Assembly (NCBI GenBank): GCA_036666555.1
Contig: JAVWVS010000003.1
Coordinates: 1-64,000 of the forward strand
Direction of reading: 5' to 3'
DNA length: 64,000 bases
From: UMGS1251 sp036666555
GTDB lineage: Bacteria > Bacillota > Clostridia > Lachnospirales > Lachnospiraceae
In this document: one piece after another, positions 7,997 through 15,585 of the stretch
How the letters are laid out: the number at the start of each line of letters is the position of its first letter
Position numbering within the stretch: the first letter of the stretch is position 1
The notes under the pieces: model-generated
Database searches by the model: none
What the model was told of the DNA's origin: nothing
Seen by the model: only the letters and a program-made list of their open reading frames with translations
Position numbers and translations under genes: made by a program

Positions 7997-9148
7997 TTAG
8001 GAACGAACCAGCATTCTTAGTGCATGAATGCAAATATCTATTTCTTCTTTGGTATTAAAGGTGCTAAAGGCAAATCGAACGGTTCCATGAGGATAGGTAC
8101 CCAATGATTTATGTGCCATAGGTGCGCAGTGAAGTCCTACTCTGGTCATGATTTTATAATCTTGTTCCAGTTCAAATGCCACTTCTCCATTATCTTGTCC
8201 GAGAAAATCAAGAGAGACTACCGCCACTCTATTTTCCACACCTTGCTGGCCAATCACTTTGACCGTATTAAATTGTTGCAATTGTTCAAGAAAATAACCT
8301 GTTAATTCCATTTTCTTTTGATGGATATTCGCTATTTGCATTTCTTCCAAATAATCAAGGGCCACATGAAGACCTATAATTCCAGGCAGATTCAGCGTTC
8401 CACTTTCGTATTTATCCGGTAAAATATCTGGCATATCAAAGGAATCCGACTGACTTCCCGTGCCACCTGCAATCAAGGGCACCATCACTTCATTCAATCT
8501 ATTGGAAATCAAAAAACCACCGATGCCCTGTGGCCCCAGCAATCCTTTGTGTGCTGTAAATGCCAAGAAATCAATCTGACATTTTTGCATATCCACATCT
8601 ATCGTTCCTGCACTTTGTGCGGTATCTACCCCAAAGAAAATGGAATGTTTTGCACAAATTTCCCCTATTGCTTCTATCGGCAAAATCGTTCCGCATACAT
8701 TGGATGCATGAAGCATCACCACTGCCTTTGTGTTATCCCGAATCAATGCTTCCAAGTCTTTTGCCTGTATTTCTCCATTTGCATTTGCAGGCAAAACGTC
8801 GTAAGTGATTCCTTGCTTTTCCAGCTGATATAGCGGACGCATCACGGCATTATGTTCCATCCCCGTGGTAATCACATGATCCCCCGGCTTTAACAATCCC
8901 TTCAAAAAATAATTTAAAGAATGAGTGATTCCCGGAGTGAATACCACCTGTTTCGAATTTTCTGCATGAAACAACCGGGCCAGTTTTTCTCTGGTCTCCA
9001 AAACCTGATTCGCCACTTCGTAGGCTCCCTCGTAAGAACCCCTGTTAATGTTAAATGCACCCTGTGTCAACAATTGGCTCACCGCCTCCGCCACCTTTGG
9101 TGCCTTGGGAAAAGAAGTACTTCCATTGTCAAAATAAATATTATTCAT
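7997..9148 (-). CDS. Cysteine desulfurase family protein
   Basis: A PLP enzyme of the class V aminotransferase fold that should take sulfur from cysteine as an enzyme-bound persulfide. The 383-residue protein shows the PLP lysine K201 in FTAHKGLLG, HASNVCGTI before it, and the likely catalytic C341 in GLHCAPMAH, followed by PHGTVRFAFS. It resembles the SufS-like family found next to DUF3343 genes rather than housekeeping IscS. The ATG at 9148 follows GGAG by seven bases and overlaps the truA stop by eight, so the two are translationally coupled. It may supply sulfur to the downstream cluster genes. Confidence 0.88.
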   Translation of the reverse strand: MNNIYFDNGSTSFPKAPKVAEAVSQLLTQGAFNINRGSYEGAYEVANQVLETREKLARLFHAENSKQVVFTPGITHSLNYFLKGLLKPGDHVITTGMEHNAVMRPLYQLEKQGITYDVLPANANGEIQAKDLEALIRDNTKAVVMLHASNVCGTILPIEAIGEICAKHSIFFGVDTAQSAGTIDVDMQKCQIDFLAFTAHKGLLGPQGIGGFLISNRLNEVMVPLIAGGTGSQSDSFDMPDILPDKYESGTLNLPGIIGLHVALDYLEEMQIANIHQKKMELTGYFLEQLQQFNTVKVIGQQGVENRVAVVSLDFLGQDNGEVAFELEQDYKIMTRVGLHCAPMAHKSLGTYPHGTVRFAFSTFNTKEEIDICIHALRMLVRS

Positions 9149-9878
9149 AATCAATCTCCATGAGCATCAGACCCTGGGCCGGTGCAGTGACTCCTGCAGC
9201 TTTCCGGTTCTTTGCTTCTATAATTTCCTTCATTTTTTCAGGTTCATAAAATCCTCTACCGACCCGAATTAAAGTTCCTACGATAATCCGCACCATATGA
9301 TACAAAAACCCTGTGCCCGTAATTCGTACCACAATTTCATTTCCATTTTCTATGATATCAAGCGCAGTAATGGTTCGAACCGTATTCTCCACATCTGTCC
9401 GCACATTACAAAAACTGGAAAAATCGTGGGTGCCCACCAAATACTTGGCACTCTGGCGCATAGCATCCACATTTAACCGGTAAGAAACAAAATAATTCGT
9501 CAGTCGCTTGGTGGGAATTAAAACATCCGCATTGATTATATGATATTCATAGGTCTTGCTACACTTACGATACCGAGGGTGAAAATCCAGCGGAACCTCT
9601 TCCGACTTCATAATCACAATATCCTCCGGTAGGCACCGATTCAACGCATACGACAAACGCTCCGGTGGAATGGTCGTCTCCGTGTCAAATACCGCCACAT
9701 TGCCCAACGCATGCACTCCCGAATCCGTACGGCTGGCACCAATAATCACAATATCTTCTCCCGTCAGCTTACAAAGCTTCCGATTCAACACCTCTTCAAT
9801 TGTAATACCATTCGGCTGAACCTGCCAACCACAATAGTTCGTGCCATCATAGGCAATCGTTAACATAATTCGTTTCAT
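9141..9878 (-). CDS. truA: tRNA pseudouridine(38-40) synthase
   Basis: TruA isomerises uridines 38-40 in the anticodon arm of many tRNAs. The 245-residue product has the catalytic D52 in SRTDSGVHA and the conserved IAYDGTNYCGWQ near the N-terminus. The ATG at 9878 follows GAGG by seven bases; a GTG two codons earlier is less likely. It stands downstream of ecfT, the usual ecfA1-ecfA2-ecfT-truA order of Firmicutes, but here a 110-base gap with a GGGGAC repeat separates them. Its stop overlaps the cysteine desulfurase start. Confidence 0.96.
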   Translation of the reverse strand: MKRIMLTIAYDGTNYCGWQVQPNGITIEEVLNRKLCKLTGEDIVIIGASRTDSGVHALGNVAVFDTETTIPPERLSYALNRCLPEDIVIMKSEEVPLDFHPRYRKCSKTYEYHIINADVLIPTKRLTNYFVSYRLNVDAMRQSAKYLVGTHDFSSFCNVRTDVENTVRTITALDIIENGNEIVVRITGTGFLYHMVRIIVGTLIRVGRGFYEPEKMKEIIEAKNRKAAGVTAPAQGLMLMEIDYE

Positions 9879-9892
9879 ACACACACCTCACT

Positions 9893-9972
9893 TTGGGACA
9901 CCGCTAAACTCAATTGGGGACACCACTAAACTTAATTGGGGACGTAGTAAACTTCAATAGTGTTACGTCCCC
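9893..9972. repeat. GGGGAC hairpin repeat, copy A
   Basis: Two 21-22-bp tandem units (9893-9913 and 9914-9935, pattern TTGGGGACACCRCTAAACTYAA) are followed by a hairpin whose arms GGGGACGTA (9938-9946) and TACGTCCCC (9964-9972) pair perfectly. A T-run follows on the plus strand. It lies in the gap between ecfT and truA, just before the truA ribosome site. A second copy with the same layout and orientation is at 15479-15559. The design resembles REP/BIME-type elements mobilised by a transposase elsewhere in the genome. Confidence 0.8.
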
Positions 9973-9988
9973 TGTTATTTTTTTAACA

Positions 9989-10813
9989 TTAGAAGATCCA
10001 CAACCGGAAGGGAATGAATCTGCCCACAACAAACACTATCACAACGTAGGAGATGGTGACAAGATAGGCAATATAGTCTTTTCTATGATAAACCAGTGGT
10101 TTCATTTTGGTTCTTCCTTCGCCACCGCGGTAGCATCTGGATTCCATTGCCATGGCCAAATCATTGGCGCGGCGAAATGCCGACACGAATAGTGGCACTA
10201 AAATGGGAATCATGCTTTTGGCACGACGAATGATGTTGCCACTTTCTAGGTCGGCTCCTCGAGCGATTTGTGCTTTCATAATTTTGTCTGTTTCTTCTAG
10301 TAATATGGGGATAAATCGTAATGCTATGGACATCATCATGGCGATTTCATGTACTGGCACTTTTATTTTGTTGAGGGGACCAAGTAGGCTTTCAATTCCA
10401 TCCGTCAATGCATTGGGGGTGGTGGTTAATGTCATCAGGGAGGAACCGACGATGAGATAAATCAATCGAATGGCCATATATACCGCTGTTCGCAGCCCAC
10501 TTTCTGTGATTTTGAAAATCCACACATGCAGTAATATTTTACCGCCTTCTATTAAAAACAAGTTAAATACCACGGTAATCATTAAGAGCATGATAATTGC
10601 TTTGAGTCCTTTGAAAATAAATTTCAGCGGTACCTTTGATATTTTGATTACGGTAAAAAGAAAAAGAGTGGCCAGTGCATATCCCAAAATGCTCTTAAAC
10701 AGAAACAAGGATATGAGATAAAATAGGGTGCATACAATCTTCACTCTTGGGTCTAAGCTGTGTAATATACTTTTGGATGGATAATATTGTCCTATTGTAA
10801 TGTCTCTAATCAT
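9989..10813 (-). CDS. ecfT: ECF transporter transmembrane protein EcfT
   Basis: EcfT is the membrane scaffold of energy-coupling-factor vitamin and metal transporters. It joins the two ATPases to interchangeable substrate-binding S components. The 274-residue product has several hydrophobic helices, and its two coupling motifs are visible as ARG in MKAQIARGADL and RG in SRCYRGG. It starts with an ATGA overlap on the ecfA2 stop. No S component is in the window, so the module is probably shared by several. Confidence 0.95.
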   Translation of the reverse strand: MIRDITIGQYYPSKSILHSLDPRVKIVCTLFYLISLFLFKSILGYALATLFLFTVIKISKVPLKFIFKGLKAIIMLLMITVVFNLFLIEGGKILLHVWIFKITESGLRTAVYMAIRLIYLIVGSSLMTLTTTPNALTDGIESLLGPLNKIKVPVHEIAMMMSIALRFIPILLEETDKIMKAQIARGADLESGNIIRRAKSMIPILVPLFVSAFRRANDLAMAMESRCYRGGEGRTKMKPLVYHRKDYIAYLVTISYVVIVFVVGRFIPFRLWIF

Positions 10814-11655
10814 GCGAATGCCCTCATAATCTCATCTGCCGCCTCTGCAACCGTTGTGGGAGAAGTGGATACGTGAATCCCTTTTTCCTTCAATGCGTGC
10901 ATAATATATGTGACCTGCGGCGCAGCAAGCCCTACTTTTTCTAATTCTTTATAATGGGAAAATACATTTTTCGGCTTATCATCATATAACAATGCACCTT
11001 GATTCATAACAATGATCCGGTCCACATATTTCGCAATATCTTCCATACTATGGGAAACCAAAATCACCGTCATATCACTTTGCTTATGAAATAATGCAAT
11101 CTGGTCTAAAATTTCGTCACGTCCTTTGGGATCCAGTCCAGCCGTAGGTTCATCCAGTACCAATACTTTCGGCTCCATTGCCAATACCCCTGCAATGGCA
11201 ACTCTTCGCTTTTGACCGCCGGACAAATCAAAGGGAGACTGGTCATAGCAATCTTCTTCCATGCCCACCAGCTGCAATGCGTGTTTCCCACGCTGTATGC
11301 ATTCTTCCTGAGAATACCCTTGATTCTTCGGTCCAAAGCAAACATCTTTCAGCACATCCACTTCAAACAGTTGATATTCCGGGTACTGAAACACCAGTCC
11401 CACCTGGGTTCGCAGCCTATGCATATCATAACCATTTTCGTAAATATTTTCCCCGTCGTAGTATAGCTTTCCGCTGGTCGCCTTCATTAACCCATTGAGC
11501 TGCTGTATCAGCGTTGACTTTCCGGACCCGGTATGCCCAATGACTCCCACAAACTGGCCGTGGGGAATTTCCAGACAAATATCCTTCAGTGCCTGTTTTT
11601 CGTAGGCAGTCCCTGGGCTGTATATATAATTGATATGTTCTAATTTAATTGACAT
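10810..11655 (-). CDS. ecfA2: ECF transporter ATP-binding protein EcfA2
   Basis: One of two unequal ATPases that power ECF import. The 281-residue product has a Walker A GHTGSGKST at about 37-45, signature LSGGQKRRVAIAG, Walker B VLVLDEPTAGLDP and the switch histidine in VSHSMED. Its start overlaps the end of ecfA1 by 16 bases, with a GGTGGA ribosome site inside ecfA1. Together with EcfA1 it would form the ATPase heterodimer under EcfT. Confidence 0.95.
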   Translation of the reverse strand: MSIKLEHINYIYSPGTAYEKQALKDICLEIPHGQFVGVIGHTGSGKSTLIQQLNGLMKATSGKLYYDGENIYENGYDMHRLRTQVGLVFQYPEYQLFEVDVLKDVCFGPKNQGYSQEECIQRGKHALQLVGMEEDCYDQSPFDLSGGQKRRVAIAGVLAMEPKVLVLDEPTAGLDPKGRDEILDQIALFHKQSDMTVILVSHSMEDIAKYVDRIIVMNQGALLYDDKPKNVFSHYKELEKVGLAAPQVTYIMHALKEKGIHVSTSPTTVAEAADEIMRAFA

Positions 11656-12491
11656 AATACATCCACCAACTCTTCTATTCTTAGTATTCCATCCGGAATC
11701 GGAAGCCCCCGTTGTTTTAATTCATAGGCCAGCCTAGTCACTTGTGGAACATCCAACCGATATTTCTTCAATTCTGAAACTTTACTAAAAATGTCCCTCG
11801 GCGTCCCCTGCATCACTACATTCCCCTTGTCCATCACAATAATATGGTCTGCATCAATGACTTCTTCCATATAGTGGGTAATTAAAATAACCGTCACCTG
11901 CTCTTTTCTTCGCAAATCCTGTACCGCTTCCAACACGTCTTTGCGGCCATTGGGATCCAGCATAGCCGTAGGTTCGTCCAACACAATGCATTTGGGACGC
12001 ATGGCAACCACACCTGCAATAGCCACACGCTGTTTTTGACCACCCGATAATTTATTAGGTGAAGAATTGCGATATTCCAGCATCCCCACCGCTTTGAGAC
12101 TTTCTTCTACACGCTTCCATATTTCCTGAGTGGGAACGCCTAGATTCTCCGGTCCAAATCCCACATCCTCTTCCACGACCGTTCCAATAATTTGGTTATC
12201 CGGATTTTGAAATACCATTCCTGCACTTTGTCTCACATTCCACAACTGTTCCGGATCTTTCGTATTGTTCCCATCCACCCACACAGTTCCCCCACTGGGA
12301 AGCAAAATAGCATTCATGTGTTTCGCCAATGTAGATTTGCCGGAACCATTATGTCCTAAAATGGCAACAAACTGACCGGGTTCTATATTCAAATTCACGT
12401 CATCTATGGCACGATGATGTCCAATGACCTTCCCATCATCATCCCGTTTTTCATATTCAAATACTAAATTTTCCGTCCGAATCATACTCAT
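11640..12491 (-). CDS. ecfA1: ECF transporter ATP-binding protein EcfA1
   Basis: First gene of the ECF module. The 283-residue product has Walker A GHNGSGKST, a QNPDNQ Q-loop, signature LSGGQKQRVAIAG, Walker B CIVLDEPTAMLDP and ITHYMEE. The N-terminal coordinates (FEYEKRDDDGK) match EcfA1 more than EcfA2. It is preceded by AGGAAGAG. The frameshifted EamA gene lies 25 bases upstream and may be co-transcribed. Confidence 0.95.
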   Translation of the reverse strand: MSMIRTENLVFEYEKRDDDGKVIGHHRAIDDVNLNIEPGQFVAILGHNGSGKSTLAKHMNAILLPSGGTVWVDGNNTKDPEQLWNVRQSAGMVFQNPDNQIIGTVVEEDVGFGPENLGVPTQEIWKRVEESLKAVGMLEYRNSSPNKLSGGQKQRVAIAGVVAMRPKCIVLDEPTAMLDPNGRKDVLEAVQDLRRKEQVTVILITHYMEEVIDADHIIVMDKGNVVMQGTPRDIFSKVSELKKYRLDVPQVTRLAYELKQRGLPIPDGILRIEELVDVLCQLN

Positions 12492-12516
12492 TTTATTCTC
12501 TTCCTGTCTTCTATGG

Positions 12517-13448
12517 TTATTCCCCAGATAATTTTACCGGCTGTGGTGCTGCTCTGTTTACTAAAATAATTCCCACACTTACAAGCACAAGCGCCACTAG
12601 ATTTTTCAGTGAAAATACTTGTTCCCCTAAGAAAATTCCGGAAAGCAGTGATCCAAAGATAGGAATACTGAATCCGAAAATAGTGATTTTACTCACGGGA
12701 TTATATTTCAATAATGCAGTCCACAAACTAAAGGCTACCGCCGACAACAATGCCATATAGATTAAAAGTGCCATACTGCTCGGAGTAAATCCTGTGATTT
12801 CCCGCCGGCAATCACTCCTACCACGATTAGCATGCCACCGCCAAATGTTAGTTGGTACGCCGTAATCGCCATAGGTGTCCCCTTATCCGCGATAAACTTC
12901 ACCAGCACCGCACAAGTTCCATATAGCAATGTGCAAATAACAATCATGCCTTCCCCTTCCATGCGAAATCCATTTCCCCACGCTCCGGGTGCCAGATTAA
13001 TTACCACCACTCCAGCCAAGCCAATCAGACATCCGATCCCTTTTTGCCATGTCATCCGCTCGGTTTTGATCAGAAAATGAGCAACAATAATAGAGACAAA
13101 TGCGTAAGATGAATTAATGACTGACCCCTTCACTCCTGTAGTGTGAGCCATTCCAATGTAAAAAAAGATATACTGCACCGTTGTCTGCAAAAATCCAAAA
13201 CCTAAAATATAAGGCACTGCAGATTTTGAAAGAATGGGTACTTTCTTTTCCAACACACAGGCCATTAAAATAGTCATCAGACCTGCAAGAAAAAATCGGT
13301 ACCCCGCAAAGAGTATCTGGCTTCCTGTATTGGTAATTTGTAACATTTCATATCCACGTTTCACACAGGGAAATGCGCTTCCCCACAATGCGCAACACAG
13401 AATGGCCAGGCTACACCTGACCACCGGTTTTTGCAATATTTGTTCCAT
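12517..13448 (-). pseudogene. EamA-family transporter with a frameshift
   Basis: Two minus-strand frames together make one 10-helix drug/metabolite transporter of about 310 residues. The first (12762-13448, 228 residues) covers helices 1-7 and ends abruptly at AVWHF. The second (12517-12774) supplies helices 8-10, beginning MALLIYMALLSAVAF. Adding one G to the run of three at 12801-12803 restores a continuous EamA reading (GGEITGFTPSSMALL). It is either a recent one-base deletion in a G-run or a sequencing error. The ATG at 13448 follows AAAAGGTG. The substrate is unknown. Confidence 0.85.
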
Positions 13449-13461
13449 GTTTCACCTTTTC

Positions 13462-13980
13462 TTATGCTTTTTCTGGTTCTGCGTATGTTTCTCCAAAGGT
13501 ATCCACGGTCACTTTTTTCATCACCTGTGCTTGCAATGGGTTGTCGCCTCTACCCGTTTTTGTTTCCGCAATTTTATTGACCACATCCATTCCCTGGATC
13601 ACTTTGCCAAATGCAGCGTATGCACCATCTAAATGTGGTGAGTTTTTATGCATGATAAAAAATTGTGATCCTGCTGAATCCGGGTGCATGGAACGTGCCA
13701 TAGAAAGCACTCCCGCTTCATGAACAAGATCGTTATGAAATCCGTTTTGACTAAATTCTCCTTGGATTGCGTATCCTGGTCCACCCATTCCGGTTCCGTC
13801 AGGACATCCTCCTTGAATCATAAATCCACTAATGACACGGTGAAAATTCAATCCATCATAAAAACCTTTTTGTACTAAAGACACAAAATTTCTCACGGTA
13901 TTGGGAGCAATCTCTGAATAAAGTTCTGCTTTCATGAGATCTCCGTTCTCCATTTCAAATGTTACAATTGGATTTGCCAT
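13462..13980 (-). CDS. Cyclophilin-type peptidyl-prolyl isomerase
   Basis: A cytoplasmic rotamase that speeds proline isomerisation during folding. The 172-residue product has no signal peptide. It carries the cyclophilin motifs NFHRVISGFMIQGG with the catalytic Arg, AGSQFFIMHK and LDGAYAAFGKVIQGMDVV. It has its own promoter at 14020-14048, and the EamA gene follows after 13 bases. Length and motifs match the small bacterial PpiB-like proteins. Confidence 0.93.
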   Translation of the reverse strand: MANPIVTFEMENGDLMKAELYSEIAPNTVRNFVSLVQKGFYDGLNFHRVISGFMIQGGCPDGTGMGGPGYAIQGEFSQNGFHNDLVHEAGVLSMARSMHPDSAGSQFFIMHKNSPHLDGAYAAFGKVIQGMDVVNKIAETKTGRGDNPLQAQVMKKVTVDTFGETYAEPEKA

Positions 13981-14019
13981 AATATATTATTTCCCTTCTT
14001 CTTTTTATTTGCACTTCTT

Positions 14020-14048
14020 ATTGTAGCGGATATTTCCTCTTGCGTAAA
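14020..14048 (-). promoter_or_regulatory. Promoter of the cyclophilin gene
   Basis: TTTACG (14043-14048), a 17-base spacer and TACAAT (14020-14025) on the minus strand, in the 77-base gap after proC. Confidence 0.55.
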
Positions 14049-14057
14049 GGTTATTTG

Positions 14058-14852
14058 CTACATATTTTTCGTTTGATTGATACAAGCTTCCAATGCTTCA
14101 AAAACTGCACTACGCATTCCCTTTTTCTCTAAAACCCGCACACCTTGAATGGTGGAACCTGACGGGGAACACACCTCATCTTTTAACGCACCTGGATGTT
14201 TTCCTGTCTCCATTACCATTTTTGCGCTGCCAAGCACTGCCTGGGCTGCAAATTGATAAGCCTTGTCCCGTGCCATTCCTTCTGCCACTGCCGCATCTGC
14301 CATGGCTTCAATAAACATATATACATAAGCCGGCGAACTTCCACTTACAGCAGACACCACATCCATCTGTCCCTCCGGCACCATTTCCATTCGTCCGAAT
14401 CCACGTAAAAAACCACTGACCGCTTCCAGTTCTTCCGGTGTCACCTGGGTATTACAGCAAACGCCTGTCATTCCCTCGCCTACACAAGCTGGTGTATTTG
14501 GCATAGTACGGACAATTTTGGTTGATTCTGACAACTGTTCCTCAAACCACTGTATGGTCTTGCCCGGTGCAATGGAGATAATTACCTGCTTTTCATCCAG
14601 CTCTCCCTTGATTTCCTGCAATACCGGCTCATAAATCTGTGGTTTTACACCCAAAAAAATGAAATCCGCATTTCTTACCACTTCCTTATTATCCGTAGTG
14701 GTTACAATTCCAAGTGCCTCTTTGGTGCGAGTCGCATTTTTCTTAGTGGAATTCGATCCAATAATTTCTTCTGCTTTTACAATATTATTTTTAATAATTC
14801 CTCGAATCATTGCTGTTGCCATATTTCCACATCCAATAAAGCCTAATTTCAT
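14058..14852 (-). CDS. proC: Pyrroline-5-carboxylate reductase
   Basis: ProC makes proline from pyrroline-5-carboxylate with NAD(P)H. The 264-residue product has the N-terminal dinucleotide motif GFIGCGNMA, RTMPNTPA near 120, and the C-terminal dimer segment DEVCSPSGSTIQG. The start at 14852 has GGGAG eight bases before it; the ATG two codons earlier is too close. It follows the tetR-like gene by about 25 bases, so the two may share a transcript. proA and proB are not here. Confidence 0.95.
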   Translation of the reverse strand: MKLGFIGCGNMATAMIRGIIKNNIVKAEEIIGSNSTKKNATRTKEALGIVTTTDNKEVVRNADFIFLGVKPQIYEPVLQEIKGELDEKQVIISIAPGKTIQWFEEQLSESTKIVRTMPNTPACVGEGMTGVCCNTQVTPEELEAVSGFLRGFGRMEMVPEGQMDVVSAVSGSSPAYVYMFIEAMADAAVAEGMARDKAYQFAAQAVLGSAKMVMETGKHPGALKDEVCSPSGSTIQGVRVLEKKGMRSAVFEALEACINQTKNM

Positions 14853-14877
14853 AATCATTTCTCCCTTATCCTTTTTA

Positions 14878-15462
14878 TTATGATTGCCTAAAGCTTTCTA
14901 ACATCATAGGCATATATTCCTTGCTGTACTCACTCAAAGAATATTCTCCCTTGCTCAAACACCAGTCGGATACCAGTGCCCGTTCGCACAGTGAATAGTA
15001 TTTTACAATTTCTTTCACTGTTTTTTTCTGACTAATTTGGTTCAAACCTTGTCCCTCTTCCACAATTTTCGTAATCAACCGATAATACGTGCGGTTTTGA
15101 TCCAACAAATCTCGATTTCCTCTCGTAACCATTTGCGTCGAATACAGAGATGCCAGCAGCTCATAATTAATCTTCTGCTCCATCCTCTCATGTATGTTTC
15201 GATTTAAGTATAAAAGTTTCTCAAAACAATTCATATCCGAATCCATTTCGCCTTCCAACTCCTCGTACCACTCGTCCAAAATAGTGGACAACGTCTTCAA
15301 AAGAGCATCTTTCCCATCAAAATAGTAATAAAAAGAACCTTTCGACGTATCCGAAAGATTGATAATATCATCTACCGTAGTATTATCATATCCCTTCTCA
15401 TAGAATAATTCCCATGCCGCCTCCACAATTCTCTCCTTCACACTCTTCTTCTCTTCTCCCAT
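14878..15462 (-). CDS. TetR/AcrR-family transcriptional regulator
   Basis: A likely ligand-responsive repressor of 194 residues. The N-terminal helix-turn-helix (about residues 12-55) shows RIVEAAWELF and TSKGSFYYYFDGKDALL, the family signature. The C-terminal ligand domain is generic. The ATG at 15462 follows a perfect AGGAGG by five bases; a longer reading to 15513 would run into the GGGGAC repeat and is rejected. It sits between nrdD and proC. Its target is unknown. Confidence 0.9.
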   Translation of the reverse strand: MGEEKKSVKERIVEAAWELFYEKGYDNTTVDDIINLSDTSKGSFYYYFDGKDALLKTLSTILDEWYEELEGEMDSDMNCFEKLLYLNRNIHERMEQKINYELLASLYSTQMVTRGNRDLLDQNRTYYRLITKIVEEGQGLNQISQKKTVKEIVKYYSLCERALVSDWCLSKGEYSLSEYSKEYMPMMLESFRQS

Positions 15463-15478
15463 ACACTCCTCCTTCCGG

Positions 15479-15559
15479 TTGGGGACACCACCAACCTCAA
15501 TTAGGGGCACCATAAAACCTAATTGGGGACGTAACCAACTTCAAAAGTGTTACGTCCCC
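15479..15559. repeat. GGGGAC hairpin repeat, copy B
   Basis: Two 22-bp units (15479-15500, 15501-15522) precede a hairpin with arms GGGGACGTAA (15525-15534) and TTACGTCCCC (15550-15559), exactly the layout of copy A at 9893-9972. Degenerate AGTTGCCC repeats follow at 15560-15583. It occupies the gap between nrdD and the tetR-like gene, directly before the latter's ribosome site. Confidence 0.8.
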
Positions 15560-15585
15560 AGTTGCCCCCAGTTGCCCAGTTGCTA

